DNA from: Sinonovacula constricta
Lineage: Eukaryota; Mollusca; Bivalvia; Cardiida; Solecurtidae
DNA: 64,000 bases
Reading direction: 5' to 3'
Assembly: GCA_007844125.1 (NCBI GenBank)
Contig: CM017559.1
Span: 69,704,546 to 69,768,545 of the forward strand
The notes under the pieces were generated by a model. That model was not told the origin of the DNA, searched no databases, and saw nothing but the letters and a program-made list of their open reading frames with translations. This document shows positions 13,276 through 28,118 of this stretch, piece after piece. Position 1 is the stretch's first letter. Each line of letters starts with the position of its first letter. The position numbers and the translations under genes were made by a program.

Positions 13276-15775
13276 AACACAAACACTAGTGTACTTATAA
13301 TAATTCCGGAAGTTTACTAATAATATCTCATTTGAAACACGTTGTTATAATATTTGGATACTGATAACCAACTAATAAAACATTGATTGAATAAATATTT
13401 AAAATGTTGCAACAACGCCATGTTTAACAAATCAGTAAAGCAGTAGAGGTTGAAATTACAACAAGTCTTTTTTCGTATGCGGGGTGTTAAGCTATAATAA
13501 CTCCATTAAAGATAAGAGTGCCTGCCTTACAATGACGGTAGAAGCTACAGGTTATATATATGTTGGCTGTTGAGCTAAAAGTGTCTTGCCTCATAAAGAC
13601 GTAATGTGTAAGGGCATGTACTTAATACAAAAGAGACAACCTGTTACATTTTTACGATGACGAGAAATGTCTGTGAAGTGCTATTAAACAGAACAAAAAC
13701 AATGACTACATATTAAAATTGAAACCATATCAAACACAGCCGCTTGCATACACAGAAAATATATTTAACTTTATATAATAAACTAAAATAATAATAATAA
13801 TCACAATAACGAAACAATCGAGCTGTAGTGTTTATAAAACAAATCTGTCTTTGTTCTGTTTTGCGCCTGAACATTAGCTATCAGACATTCAGAATTGGTG
13901 TTAACAACGGTGTCACACAAACTAACTTACCACACCATTAATGTAATAATGCAAGAGATTTCCCTATTAGTCTGATGAATGTGTATTATTTAAAGAATAG
14001 TGCCTGATACATCAAGGCTTTTAGCGAACATTTTTTTTAATATGTTGACCGGATTGTTAAGAAAATTCAGAAGTTAGCATTCCAACACATGGTGTGATGT
14101 AAAAGATTGCATGGAATGGACTGTTTATTCATTTGTGATTTAAGAAGATACGACTATATTTAATTGTTTAATAAACGTTTATGTCATATTTAAAAATCGA
14201 CATGACGCATTTGTTGAAGTGCTTTTTCACTTAACTCTCATAGTTGGTTCACACGATTTGTGCATTTAAAAATAATATCAACCTGGTTTATGTACGCAAA
14301 GGACCTGTACATATTTGAACACACATTTTATAATTAATAAATATTAAATTGAAGGAGGTTTTCGACACTAACAGGAGATAAAATACCTACAAAGGCAAAC
14401 AATGAAGAAATAACATGCAATATTTAGATAAAAGACGCCAGTTGGTGTCAGAGCTTATATGAAGTTTATAATTTAACATCAAAACTTTGTTCTACTGGGT
14501 TACACTGTCCATGTTCATTAAGCTGTATCGTGTTATGCGCCGTTTTGCGACAAGTGTCTGCATTAAGCAATCTTAAGTCAATGGTTTACTATAAAACAGT
14601 ATTTCACAATGATAGATTGACCGCAACATTATCTGTCACATTATTATAGATTATAATATATTTATGATGTTGTCATCGAAGGGAAACGGTTGTTTATACC
14701 GATTTTGCCGATACCAAACTTTGTTTTCAATTGTCGGCTAGTTTTGACTTCCGCTATTTTTGTTGCTATTACTTGAAGGTATTTTTGTCAGCAACTTGTG
14801 AATGGTACTTTCATTGACTTATGAAGTACGGTACATGTATACTTCATTTCAATTCAATATCTTTATATTCTCCAAAGTGTACATGTTATACTGACAGGAG
14901 AAAAAAAGAAATCAAAGGAGAAAAGAATGTACATGTATAGAACAACGTGAACTGACATACATGGTTAAATATACATGTGTATATTAAAATACCCTACAAT
15001 CTATCAGTACATCAAGCAATAGCAACATCAAGGCAAATAACTCGGTTTGTTATCGCTCTTTGTGTTTAGTCAAAGATGCCTTGGCATCTTAATTTTCGTA
15101 GTTGAAGATCGATTACACAATCATACAAATATAGAAAAACAAGTTTTAAGAATGAAAGGTAGTCCTGGTCGTTTCGGCTTCGAAGTAAAGGGGCTCCGAT
15201 CGTAATGCAAATGATTGCTTGTCTAGAGATAACAATTCAAGAGTTAAGCCGGCTCTGTACGTTAAACAATTGAAAATGAATTGATGTCTTCTACTTGTTG
15301 TCATGCCGCACTAGCTGACTACATGTTCTATATTGTCTGGAATTCAGCTCGCGCATTTTACACACATTTTGTCATCAACGTGTATTTGTTATTGCCAATG
15401 ACTTGGTAACTCATGATGTCTATTAAAGTAATTAACTTTTGGCTGTCTGTAGTCTCGTTGTCATGTCGAGTGTCAATGAATGATTAAATGAAAGCTGCTC
15501 GAGCAATTATTTGAAGATACACGTAACTTTTACCATTCTGTTGCTGTCTACAGAATTAGTGGCAGTTGTAGTGTCATGTTATACCAGGATATTGTTAAGT
15601 ACATTTTAACATGTTATCAGACACATGTACGTGGCTGTTAACAAATTTAATGATGTATGAACCAGTTTTTATGTGAACACGGTATGTTTTGAAAATTGAA
15701 AAAAAGTAAACTAAGGTTTATTGATTAGTTACATAGCGTTTAAATCATTTACACATTTTTCAGTGAAACAAAGTA
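13276..15775. other. AT-rich spacer
   Basis: No open frame, tRNA-like structure or repeat above chance is seen in 2.5 kb. Confidence 0.5.
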
Positions 15776-18700
15776 TGTTTCCGACAGATCACTGTTTCAC
15801 AGGAACGCCGACGGATAAAAATATTCAGTCATGATGAGCATGATGCTGATGATGATACCACTGATCCAAAACCAAATTTCCACGATTGCTGCTGATGATA
15901 CCATTTAGCCAAGACCAATCATCAACGATTACTGCTGATGTTTTCGATAGATCACTGTTTCACAGGAACGCCGACGGATAAAAATATTCAGTCATGATGA
16001 GCATGATGCTGCTGATGATGATACCACTGATCCAAGACCAATCTTCCACGATTGCTGCTGATGATACCATTTAGCCAAGACCACTCATCAGCGATTGCTG
16101 CTGATGATACCACTGAGCCAAGACCAATCTTCAACGATTTCTGCTGATGATACCAGTAAAGCAAGACCAATCTTTAACGATTGCTGCTGATGATAATACC
16201 ACTGAGCCAAGACCAATCTTCAACGATTGCTGCTGATGATACCACTGAGCCAAGACCAATCTTCAACGATTTCTGCTGCTGATGATGTTACCACTGAGCC
16301 AAGACCAATCTTCAACGATTGCTGCTGATATTTTCGATAGATCACTGTTTCACAGGAACGCCGACGGATAAAAATATTCAATCATGATGAGCATGATGCT
16401 GCTGATGATGATACCCGTGATCCAAGACCAATCTTCCACGATTGCTGCTGATGATACCATTTAGCCAAGACCAATCATCAACGATTGCTGCTGATGATGA
16501 TACCACTTATCCAAGACCAATCTTTAACGATTGCTGCTGCTGCTGATACCACTGAGGCAAGATCAATCTTTAACGATTGCTGCTGCTGATGATACCACTG
16601 AGCCAAGACCAATCTTTAACGATTGCTGCTGGTGATGATACCATTTAGCCAAGACCAATCTTTAACGATTTCTGCTGATGATACCACTAAGGCAAGACCA
16701 ATCTTTAACGATTGCTGCTGATGATGATACCACTGAGCCAAGACCAATCATCAACGATTGCTGCTGCTGATGTTACAAATGTACCGCTGAGCCAAGACCA
16801 ATCTTCAACGATTGCTGATGATGATACCACTGAGCCAAGACCAATCTTTAACGATTTCTGCTGCTGATGATGTTACCACTGAGCCAAGACCAATCTTCAA
16901 CGATTGCTGCTAATGATTCCACTGAGGCAAGACCAATCTTCAACGTTTGCTGCTGATGATACCACTGAGCCAAGACCAATCTTCAACGATTTCTGCTGCT
17001 GATGATGTTACCACTGATCCAAGATCAATCTTCAACGATTGCTGATGATAATATCACTGAGGCAAGACCAATCTTCAACGATTGCTGCTGATGATACCAC
17101 CGATTTAAACCCAATCTTCAACGATTGCTGCTGATGATGATATCACTGATCCAAGACCAATCTTCAACGATTGCTACTGCTGATACCACTGATCCAAGAC
17201 CAGTCTTCAACGATTGCTGCTGCTGATGATACCACTAAAGCAAGACCAATCTTTAACGATTGCTGCTGATGATACCACTGAGCCAAGACCAATCTTCAAC
17301 GATTTCTGCTGCTGATGATGTTACCACTGAGCCAAGACCAATCTTCAACGATTGCTGCTGGTATTTTCGATAGATCACTGTTTCACAGGAACGCCGACGG
17401 ATAAAAATATTCAATCATGATGAGCATGATGCTGCTGATGATGATACCCGTGATCCAAGACCAATCTTCCACGATTGCTGCTGATGATACCATTTAGCCA
17501 AGACCAATCATCAACGATTGCTGCTGATGATACCACTTATCCAAGACCAATCTTTAACGATTGCTACTGCTGCTGATACCACTGAGGCAAGATCAATCTT
17601 TAACGATTGCTGCTGCTGATGATACCACTGAGCCAAGACCAATCTTTAACGATTGCTGCTGGTGATGATACCATTTAGCCAAGACCAATCTTTAACGATT
17701 GCTGCTGATGATACCACTAAGGCAAGACCAATCTTTAACGATTGCTGCTGATGATGATACCACTGAGCCAAGACCAATCATCAACGATTGCTGCTGCTGA
17801 TGTTACAAATGTACCACTGAGCCAAGACCAATCTTCAACGATTGCTGATGATGATACCACTGAGCCAAGACCAATCTTCAACGATTTCTGCTGCTGATGA
17901 TGTTACCACTGAGCCAAGACCAATCTTCAACGATTGCTGCTAATGATTCCACTGAGGCAAGATCAATCTTCAACGATTGCTGCTGATGATACCACCGATT
18001 TAAACACAATCTTCAACGATTGCTGCTGATGATACCACCGATTTAAACCTAATCTTCAACGATTGCTGCTGATGATGATATCACTGAGCCAAGACCAATC
18101 TTCAACGATTGCTGCTGCTGATGTTACAAATGTACCACTGAGGCAAGACCAATCTTCAACGTTTGCTGCTGATGATACCACTGAGCCAAGACCAATCTTC
18201 AACGATTTATGCTGCTGATGATGTTACCACTGATCCAAGATCAATCTTCAACGATTGCTGATGATAATATCACTGAGGCAAGACCAATCTTCAACGATTG
18301 CTGCTGATGATACCACCGATTTAAACCCAATCTTCAACGATTGCTGCTGCTGATGATACCACTGATCCAAGACCAATCTTCAACGATTGCTACTGATGAT
18401 ATTACCACTGATCCAAGACCAATCTTCAACGATTGCTGCTGATGATGATATCACTGAGGCAAGATCAATCTTCAACGATTGCTGCTGATGATGATATCAC
18501 TGAGGCAAGACAAATCTTTAACGGTTGCTGCTGATGATGATACCACATATCCAAGACCAATCTTTACCGATTGCTGCTGCTGATGATACCACTAAGGCAA
18601 GACCAATCTTTAACGATCTCTGCTGCTGATGATACCACTGAGCCAAGACCAATCTTTAACGATTGCTACTGCTGATACCACTGATCCAAGACCAATCTTC

Positions 18701-20985
18701 AACGATTGCTGCTGCTAATGATACCATTGATCCAAGACCAATCTTCAACGATTGCTACTGATGATAATACCACTGATCCAAGATCAATCTTTAACGAATG
18801 CTGCTGATGATGATATCACTGAGGCAAAACCAATCTTTAACGATTGCTGCTGCTGATGATACCACTGAGTCAAGACCAATCTTTAACGATTGCTGCTGAT
18901 GATACCACTGAGGCAAGACCAATCCTTAACGATTGCTGCTGATGATACCACTAAGCCAAGACCAATCTTTAACGATTGCTGCTGCTGATGATAACACTGA
19001 AGCAAGACCAATCTTTAACGATTGCTGCTGATGATTTTACCACTGAGGCAAGACCAATCTTTAACGATTGCTGCTGATGATACCACTGAGGCAAGACCAA
19101 TCTTTAACGATTGCTGCTGATGATACCACTGAGGCAAGACCAATCTTTAACGATTGCTGCTGCTGCTGATACCACTGAGGCAAGACCAATCTTTAACGAT
19201 TTCAGCTGCTAATGATGATACCACTGAGGCAAGACCAATCTTTAACGATTGCTGCTGATGATACCACTGAGGCAAGACCAATCTTTAACGATTTCTGCTG
19301 ATGATACCATTGAGGCAAGACAAATCTTTAACGATTGTTGCTGATGATGATACCACTAAAGCAAGACCAATCTTTAACGATTGCTGCTGCTGATGATACC
19401 ACTAAGGCAAGACCAATCTTTAACGATCGCTGCTGCTGATGATACCACTGAGGCAAGACCAATCTTTAACGATTGCTGCTGATGATGTTACCACTAAGGC
19501 AAGACCAATCTTTAACGATTGCTGCTGCTTATGATACCACTAAGGCAAGACCAATCTTTAACGATTGCTGCTGATGATGTTACCACTGAGGCAAGGCCCA
19601 TCTTTAACGATTGCTGCTGATGATGTTACTACTGAGGCAAGACCAATCTTTAACGATTGCTAATGATGATACCACTGAGGCAAGACCAATCTTTAACGAT
19701 TGCTGCTGATGATGGTAACACTGAAGCAAGACCAATCTTTAACGATTGCTGCTGATGATGTTACCACTGAGGCAAGACCAATCTTTAACGATTGCTGCTG
19801 ATGTTACCACTGAGGCAAGACCAATCTTTAACGATTGCTGCTGATGATACCACTGAGGCAAGACCAATCTTTAACGATTGCTGCTGCTGCTGATACCACT
19901 GAGGCAAGAACAATCTTTAACGATTTCAGCTGCTAATGATGATACCACTGAGGCAAAACCAATCTTTAACGATTGCTGCTGATGATACCACTGAGGCAAG
20001 ACCAATCTTTAACGATTTCTGCTGATGATACCATTGAGGCAAGACCAATCTTTAACGTTTGTTGCTGATGATGATACCACTAAAGCAAGACCAATCTTTA
20101 ACGATTGCTGCTGCTGATGATACCACTAAGGCAAAACCAATCTTTAACGATTGCTGCTGATGATGTTACCACTAAGGCAAGACCAATCTTTAACGATTGC
20201 TGCTGATGATGATACCACTGAGGCAACATCAATCTTTAACGATTGCTGCTGATGATGATACCACTGAGGCAAGACCAATCTTTGACGATTGCTGCTGATG
20301 ATGATACCACTGAGGCAAGACCAATCTTTAACGATTGCTGCTGATGATACCACTGAGGCAAAACCAATCTTTATCGATTGCTGCTGATGATGTTACCACT
20401 GAGGCAAGACCAATCTTTAACGATTGCTGCTGATGATACCACTGAGGCACGACCAATCTTTAACGATTGCTGCTGATGGTGATACCACTGAGGCAAGACC
20501 AATCTTTAACGATTGCTGCTGATGATGTTACCACTGAGGCAAGACCAATCTTTAACAATTGCTGCTGCTGATGATACTACTAAGGCAAGACCAATCTTCA
20601 ACGATTTCTGCTGATGATGATACCACTAAGGCAAGACCAATCTTTAACGATTGCTGCTGATGATGTTACCACTAAGGCAAGACCAATCTTTAACGATTGC
20701 TGCTGCTGCTGATACCACTGAGGCAAGACCAATCTTTAACAATTGCTACTGATGATGATACCACTGAGCCAAGACCAATCTTCAACGATTTCTGCTGATG
20801 ATACCACCGATTTAAACCCAATCTTCAACGATTGCTGCTGATGATACCACCGATTTAAACCCAATCTTCAACGATTGCTGCTGATGATACCACCGATTTA
20901 AACCCAGTCTTCAACGATTTCTGCTGATGATACCACCGATTTAAACCCAATCTTCAACGATTGCTACTGCTGCTGATATCACTGA
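15776..20985. repeat. Large tandem array, about 43 bp unit with internal (GCT/GAT) slippage, about 120 copies
   Basis: The unit is CCACTGAGGCAAGACCAATC, TTTAACGATT, then a variable run of GCT and GAT triplets, so unit length steps 40/43/46. A second motif (TTTTCGATAGATCACTGTTT, ACAGGAACGCCGACGG, ATGATGAGCATGATG) punctuates the array at about 15,780, 15,941, 16,331 and 17,364; the last two start a 1033 bp higher-order repeat. Subtypes are regional: GAGCCAAG units early, GAGGCAAG from about 18,900, and CGATTTAAACCC units near the end. Not coding. Confidence 0.97.
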
Positions 20986-21524
20986 TTCAACCCAGTGGAT
21001 TAGTAGTGGATTAGACCTTCGTTTCATAAGTAAAACTTCTACAAAGTTTTGATACTTGTCTTTTGCTGTTGATGAATCTGAGTGCTTGATAAATTTGATT
21101 TTAAAATTTTAACATCATAAACATTTAAATTATATCAATTTTATGTAAGTGATGAGTCGTTTTGTAAAGTTTATATGTTACTCACTGTAACTTACTGCCT
21201 TAATTACAATATAACAATGTCGAGGAGAACTGTTAGAGACACTGAAGGAGTAGCTTGGAGTTCCTCGAGGCAGACTCCCCTTGAGCTGATCTGTCGAATT
21301 GATCAAGAAATATATATCACCTTCTGTTAGATGGAATATTTATATACATGTGTTTATCAGTAAGTATTTTCTTATATATACCCTTGGTTCCAAAGGTTTT
21401 ACTTTATATTGATTAGTGTTATTTTAAGAGGGCCTTGTCCTATTTTTCCTAAGGCCGATATAAACAAATATTTTTGTCAGCTGATAATCATGTTTACTAC
21501 AAACAAAAGAACTGACGGATGTAC
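20986..21524. other. AT-rich spacer
   Basis: No supported feature. Confidence 0.5.
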
Positions 21525-21740
21525 GCAAAGTGAACGGTCGATACCGGTGTCTGTACCTTATCATATATCATGGAAATCAGGTTAATTTATTTAATTTTAA
21601 ACCACGTGTGAAAAGTCCCCTCTTCTGAAATGTGTGCCTCATTAAATCCGCACGTGCGTGATTAACGCCCCATGCTCACACATTGACAAGGCTCAAACAT
21701 TGACAAGAAACAGCATTATTTCCGAGGAAGGGTCCTGGCG
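21525..21740 (+). repeat. Diverged dispersed repeat, copy 2 (copy 1 at 8560-8770)
   Basis: It shares the CTGACGGATGTACGC, GCACGTGCGTGATTA and TGACAAGAAACAGCATTATT blocks with copy 1, in the same order and orientation. Confidence 0.6.
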
Positions 21741-21840
21741 TAGGGTCTGTCCTTTTGCATTCATTATTTTTCGAAACATATTTTGTAAGAAAGACCAAAC
21801 CTTGAAATAAACGCTTTTAACCCGTTAATGTGTTATATGC

Positions 21841-21861
21841 CCTGATAGCACTGCTATCAGG
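21841..21861. other. Perfect 10 bp stem palindrome
   Basis: CCTGATAGCA and TGCTATCAGG are exact reverse complements around a single C at 21,851. Its role is unknown; it could be a protein-binding site or chance. Confidence 0.75.
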
Positions 21862-24800
21862 TTTTCTGAGTTGAATTTTAAGTTTTCTGACAGGTCCATT
21901 TTTAATAATTTATCACTATGTTTTTACTATTTACTTGGGCGTTTAATGACGTCATTCACACGGAATGATAAATTCAGCTATAATATCAAACAGATGAATC
22001 AATGGAAAGCATAAACACTTTTGAGTTCTGCCAAAAGCATCAAATAGTAGATAACACACGTTTTGTATGATTAAGAAAGCCTACTCGTGGGATAGAATCA
22101 CTGAACAGATGTTTAAGGTCGTAGAATTCGGCATTTTCTAATCATTTCTGAGTCTGGAAGTCTACAATTCCGAGTCACAGGCACGATCCTGCAGTTATGC
22201 TTGACTCTACAGTCTTCATAACTATAGGGTTTTAACAAAGGAATTTGTACTTGTCCAGAAATAACTGTTGCTGACGAAGCAGACTTGACAAAACTATTGT
22301 TATAACCATGGTTTAAATGTAAAATATAATATGTTTAGCATGTTGTAATTAGATGTTTAAGTGATGTAACTAAGGTATAGAAGTACTTTATGAATGAACC
22401 ATTTCGCATAGTTTTCCGAGTAATCAATGAAGTTTATGCAGATTAATAGTTATTAAAGCAATTAAAGCGACAATTGGTACTATTACGCTCGGATTGTGCT
22501 GTATATTGATTAAAGAACTATGTAAAAAATCTCTTCTGAATGCTACACTATTGAATTATCCGACTACAATGACGTGATACCAAAGCAGTCACTAGAAGGT
22601 AAATGATAAAACCGCCTTGTTCTGCTGGCTGGCACGAGCCGAATTGAGGTTTATATATTGAGGAACATATATGATTAAGCGTTATATATAGAGAAAACAG
22701 TGTACAGGTTAGTATGCATTGCAATTCAATAGTGACCTCGCCTCTCTCAATCCTGATTTTAGTGCATATCTCCTCATGTATACCAGTATAATGTTACTGT
22801 CAGATCATACGTTTACCATGAACGGACAAGGACACGTACACACATGCAAAGCTACAATACAGTAGCCTTATGCGGTACAGGTTTCGTTAGAAAAACAAGC
22901 ATTCATTGATTGAAATAGTTCGATTTTCTTGTTTGAGCTTAATATAATATATACCCCACATCAATAAGTGAAATTGCACGTTTTGCCAGCCTTCGATATG
23001 GAAATGTCCAGTTCTGCTTTTGCGCCAGTCGACATCACCAATATCAAGTTTAAAATACTGTTAGATTTGATTTTCATAGTGTTGTGTTTCTTAAAGACTG
23101 GAAATTAAAATTTTATGATTGATGGTAGTAAATAAAGGTGGTTCTTAATCTAGCTTACATCATCTTCGTATCCAAACAACATGGTGCGAACGTCAATGGT
23201 ACAAGCGCGAAGACAGTCTGATTTTTCAATAAAGCATGGATTGTTTTAGCCTTGGTTGTATACTAACATATAATTTAAACATGTTATGAAACGTATCATG
23301 ATCTATTAACTCATTAGCCTTAAGAATCGTAAGACAATTTTAAATTGTTTTATTAGGTTTTTGAGCCAGATATTATAATGTATCTGTTTTTACTGCATAG
23401 TATAGTGTATGTATAGAATGTGATGAAAAGAATTGTGCTCTAGCAATTTCCATATATACATCACATACTGTTACTCTGACCATAGAAGACTACTTGATCA
23501 GTTGTACGACGTTATCCGACACATTGAACTAAACATGACTTGGGGCAAATGCAAACAAGGTTTTGCTCAAATCTGCCTGTTGATATCATAAGCCTTGAGT
23601 TCCCCTCAATCTGTACGAAACATGATTTCGGCGAGTTCAACCCTGTGATTTGTTGAAAATGTCTGAGACAACAGCAGCTTAAAGCCTATAAGATGCAGAG
23701 TATCACCAATTTTAATGTAATTTTAGAGCAAGCAACTAGCATTATGGAATTGTTTGGCCACAAACGCATAGGTACAGTAATATTGCGGGCTTATGCCGTC
23801 GCAGTAATTTCACCGTAACATTCGAAATATATAGAAAACGGAAATCCTCTTCGCATCTATAAAGATGTTTCAAATGAACTAATCAGATTGAGTAATTCTG
23901 GACTTACAGTATCCGAACAAGTTGTTTTAAAATCGTCTTAACAAATAGTGCCTTTGATAGATGTTAATCATCGGATGCCGCCGTCCATATGTCGTTCACA
24001 TAGAACTAATCAATTGTGTTACATCTCGATAAAGATGCATCCTTCTTAAAGACATAATAACTCCCTTAACATAGATAAAAACGAGACGTATATGGGAAAG
24101 GAGACTTTTTTGTAAAACTGAGCCGGCAAATGTAATTATTAAAAACTCACAAAGTTTGTGTTGACTAACTTAAATCACTCTACTGTAAAATTTGTTGCGT
24201 TATATGTTCTAGAAGTTTCAGTGAGCACAAATGAGCCAGGGTAAATCCCACGAGTTTATGCAGAGAGCCTTTTGTTTGTTACTGTCTAAATTTCTTGTAA
24301 ATTTCACAATTTTGTTTTATCGCCGCACATTATATTCGATAAGATTTTGCATTTGTTAATAGATAAGTTGAATTTTTACAAGGTTTCTTTTAAAACTGTC
24401 TGTTTTCTATGTCATTTTCTTTTATTTGTATGGTCTAGCTATTTCTAGGTCAATTTCTGCGCACATACAATCTCCAAAATTGGTTAAATAAAGATACTGT
24501 ATTTTTACTGGTCTTAAAGAAATATTTTCTGATTAATTCATCTTCATGCTGTTGTTAACAATGCTTGATATTTCCATTAACTTATAAAAAAGAGGGTGCC
24601 AATGTGTTTGTCTGTTGAGTTATTTATTTTTCGTTAGGAGACCAGGAGGCGGCTTCAAAATGGAATTTTAGATCGAAATGTTCCTGTTATCTTATCGCCA
24701 CATGAATCAACTATACACATTGGTGTTTCATAAAGACATTTACACCTTTGAATAATTTGCAATGCGTGTTATTGATTTATTTTGTTTTAAGATATTGGAA

Positions 24801-25204
24801 GAAAATTCTGCAAAGTTAAAAATCTAAGCACATGCAATATCGTGCATTTTGTGGTGCAAGCATAAAACACGTATGTGTAATTATTTACTGAGAATACAGT
24901 GTCAGCCGCCTTGAAGTCAGGAGTGTGACTGTACACATAATATTCCGAAAGAAACATACATCAAAGATGTAAACCACTTTATAATGCTTTAATTAATTGC
25001 ACAGATATAAACATTTCTATGCGTTCAACAATAAAGTGTCTTATTAAGCATAACATATATACATACCAAATCTTCCAAATACAGCGACCACCCGACCTCG
25101 GTCGCCGTTTATTATTACATTGTATAATCGTTCCAGAAGATTTTCGAGCCTCAAACATTCCTTCTAATGACACATATTTTCATGGTCCTGTATAAGTGTT
25201 GAGA
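21862..25204. other. AT-rich spacer, 3.3 kb
   Basis: No domain-bearing frame, splice-bounded open segment, RNA gene or repeat is recognised. Confidence 0.45.
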
Positions 25205-25835
25205 TAGATATTTAAGCAAAATTAAGAAATAAGTAAATAAGAAAAGGGCCTATCAAAATTTTCACAGATATTTAAATTTTATCTACCTAGACAAAGGCAA
25301 ACAAGGTAAATGTAAATGTGACACACAAAAAACACACAGAGACGAGACATAACACACAAAAAGAAAAACCATCAGTTACCGCCTTGGAACGGTCAGTCGG
25401 CAAAAGGGCCAACTGGGGTGCTTAAACCTGGTTTGTGGAGCGCTCCAACCTCGCACTTCCTGAAGGTGTTTCTATCAAACAAACAGTGTAAATAAAAAAT
25501 ATCCCGTCAAAGTGAAACAACTAACAGTAAGCACCAGCATCGGGAGTTAAAACAGATATAATGAACGTATGTACATACATAATAACTAGCAATAAAACAA
25601 CATATGTACAGTATGTACAGTAGATAAAAGCCTCGGCAACCAAAAAATTCCAAATGAGAGAGTAGTTTCAAATAAAATAAAGCAGTACAAGCGCTGATAT
25701 ATTATAAGAACAATATAATGACGTCATAACGTAATGACGTCATAACGTCATATGTCAAAAGTGAAATGTAAAAAATACGGAAGAAATAATAGAATTTTAG
25801 AAAATCAACAAAATAAAACGTAGTATTGTTTAGAG
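25205..25835 (-). mobile_element. Dispersed element, inverted copy about 0.63 kb
   Basis: It is the reverse-complement match of 11,960-12,620: CCGCCTTGGAACGGTCAGTC, GAGACGAGACATAACACAC, TATCAAACAAACAGTGTAAA, TAGATAAAAGCCTCGG, TGACGTCATAACGTCATATG and GAATTTTAGAAAATCAACAA in mirrored order. TGACGTCATAACG appears as a local double. It is the most complete copy with 4985-5400 and 12 kb; no coding frame is seen. Confidence 0.75.
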
Positions 25836-26645
25836 TTAATACGTTTAAAAAACATATCATAAACGCCGAGGACTTATAATTGCTTGACCGGCTTTTGACG
25901 AAAAGAATGGTTGTTTAAATAATTTTTAAGCTAATGTTAATCTGTTTAAAGTCTTAACTTAAGACAAAAATCACCTGCTTCTCCAAGCGTATATTTTAAT
26001 TATATTTGATACAATGCATTGTTTTATAAATAAAAAGAAAGCAAAGCGGTTATTGCGCTGTATCAAGCAATGTTAGCTTTATTGTTTTCTTCCAGTTTAA
26101 ATTAAATTTAAACAATTGTCTGTCGACAAAGTAAAAATAAAAATTATGTCTGCAATATATTTTATTCTGTAAATCAAAAACCTCTACACACACTGTCAAA
26201 CATGTTTCTTTATGAAAGGAAACTGTGTGTTTTAGCCTAAGGGTTCCTAGTCTATAGGAAATGTATTGATGCATCTTATAGAATTGCCTATATATACATT
26301 TTCTCCTTTTATAGTTACTGTATGCTTATTTTGAGTGTTTAATAACGATAGCGAAATTAAATAATATTGGTCATAAAGGTCGAATATCGGCGTTAGTAGA
26401 ACAATAGCGAACTGAAATAGCGAACAAACAAACATGGCGGTGATATATAATATTATTTCTAATATCAATGCGTGTCAATTTAATAAGTAATAAAAGTAGC
26501 ATATGTTTTAAACAATGAAAATGTTTATTAAAGGCAGAAAATGTAAAATCTTTGATGTGTTTGTTTTTTTTACAAGCCTTATTTCTTTATTTTTTAAATG
26601 GCAAGCAAATATAGGGATAATACCTAACAATGAACGCATAAAACT
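25836..26645. other. AT-rich spacer
   Basis: Only short frames of phenylalanine/isoleucine-rich composition; no supported gene. Confidence 0.5.
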
Positions 26646-28118
26646 GCTACACAGGTATGGTGAATACAGATATACAAGTACCTACACAGCTATGGTGAAT
26701 ACAGATATACATGTACCTACACAGGTATGGTGAATACAGATATACGTGTACCTACACAGGTATGGTGAATACAGATATACATGTATCTACACAGCTATGG
26801 TGAATACAGATATACATGTACCTACACAGCTATGGTGAATACAGATATACGTGTACCTACACAGGTATGGTGAATACAGATATACATGTACCTACACAGG
26901 TATGGTAAATACAGACATACATGTACCTACACAGGTATGGTGAATACAGATATACATGTACCTACACAGGTATGGTGAATACAGATATACATGTACCTAC
27001 ACAGGTATGGTGAATACAGATATAAATGTACCTACACAGGTATGGTGAATACATATATACATGTACCTTCACAGGTATGGTGAATACAGATATACATGTA
27101 CCTACACAGGTATGGTGAATACAGATATACATGTACCTACACAGCTATAGTGAATACAGATATACGTGTACCTACACAGGTATGGTGAATACAGATATAC
27201 ATGTACCTACACAGGTATGGTGAATACAGATATACATGTACCTACACAGGTATGGTGAATACAGGTATACATGTACCTACACAGGTATGGTGAATACAGA
27301 TATACATGTACCTACACAGGTATGGTGAATACAGATATACATGTACCTACACAGGTATAGTGAATACAGATATACATGTACCTACACAGGTATGGTGAAT
27401 ACAGATATACGTGTACCTACACAGGTATGGTGAATACAGATATACATGTACCTACACTGGTATGGTGAATACAGATATACATGTACCTACACAGGTATGG
27501 TGAATATAGATATACGTGTACCTACACAGGTATGGTGAATACAGATATACATGTACCTACACAGGTATGGTGAATACAGATATACGTGTACCTACACAGG
27601 TATGGTGAATACAGATATACGTGTACCTACACAGGTATGGTGAATACAGATATACGTGTACCTACACAGGTATGGTGAATACAGATATACGTGCACCTAC
27701 ACAGGTATGGTAAATACAGAAATACGTGTACCTACACAGGTATGGTGAATACATATATACATGTACCTACAAAAAACATGGTGAATACAGATATACATGT
27801 ACTTACACAGGTATGGTGAATACAGATATACATGTACCTACACAGGTATGGTGAATACGTATATACATGTACCTACAAAAACATGGTGAATACAGATCTA
27901 CATGTGCCTAAACAGGTATGGTGAATACATATATACATGTACCTACACTAATATGGTGAATACATATATACATGTACCTACACTAATATGGCGAATACAG
28001 ATATACATGTACCTACACAGGTATTGTTAATACAGATATACATGTACCTACACAAATATGGTGAATAAAGATATACCAACACAAATATGGTGAATACATA
28101 TATACATGTACCTACACA
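26646..28118. repeat. Tandem array, 35 bp unit, about 42 copies
   Basis: The unit contains CTACACAGGTATGGTGAATA then CAGATATACATGTAC. Variation is mainly ATGTACC versus GTGTACC and GGTATGG versus GCTATGG. Units decay after about 27,760. At 35 bp the reading frame shifts each unit, so it does not encode a repeat protein. Confidence 0.97.
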
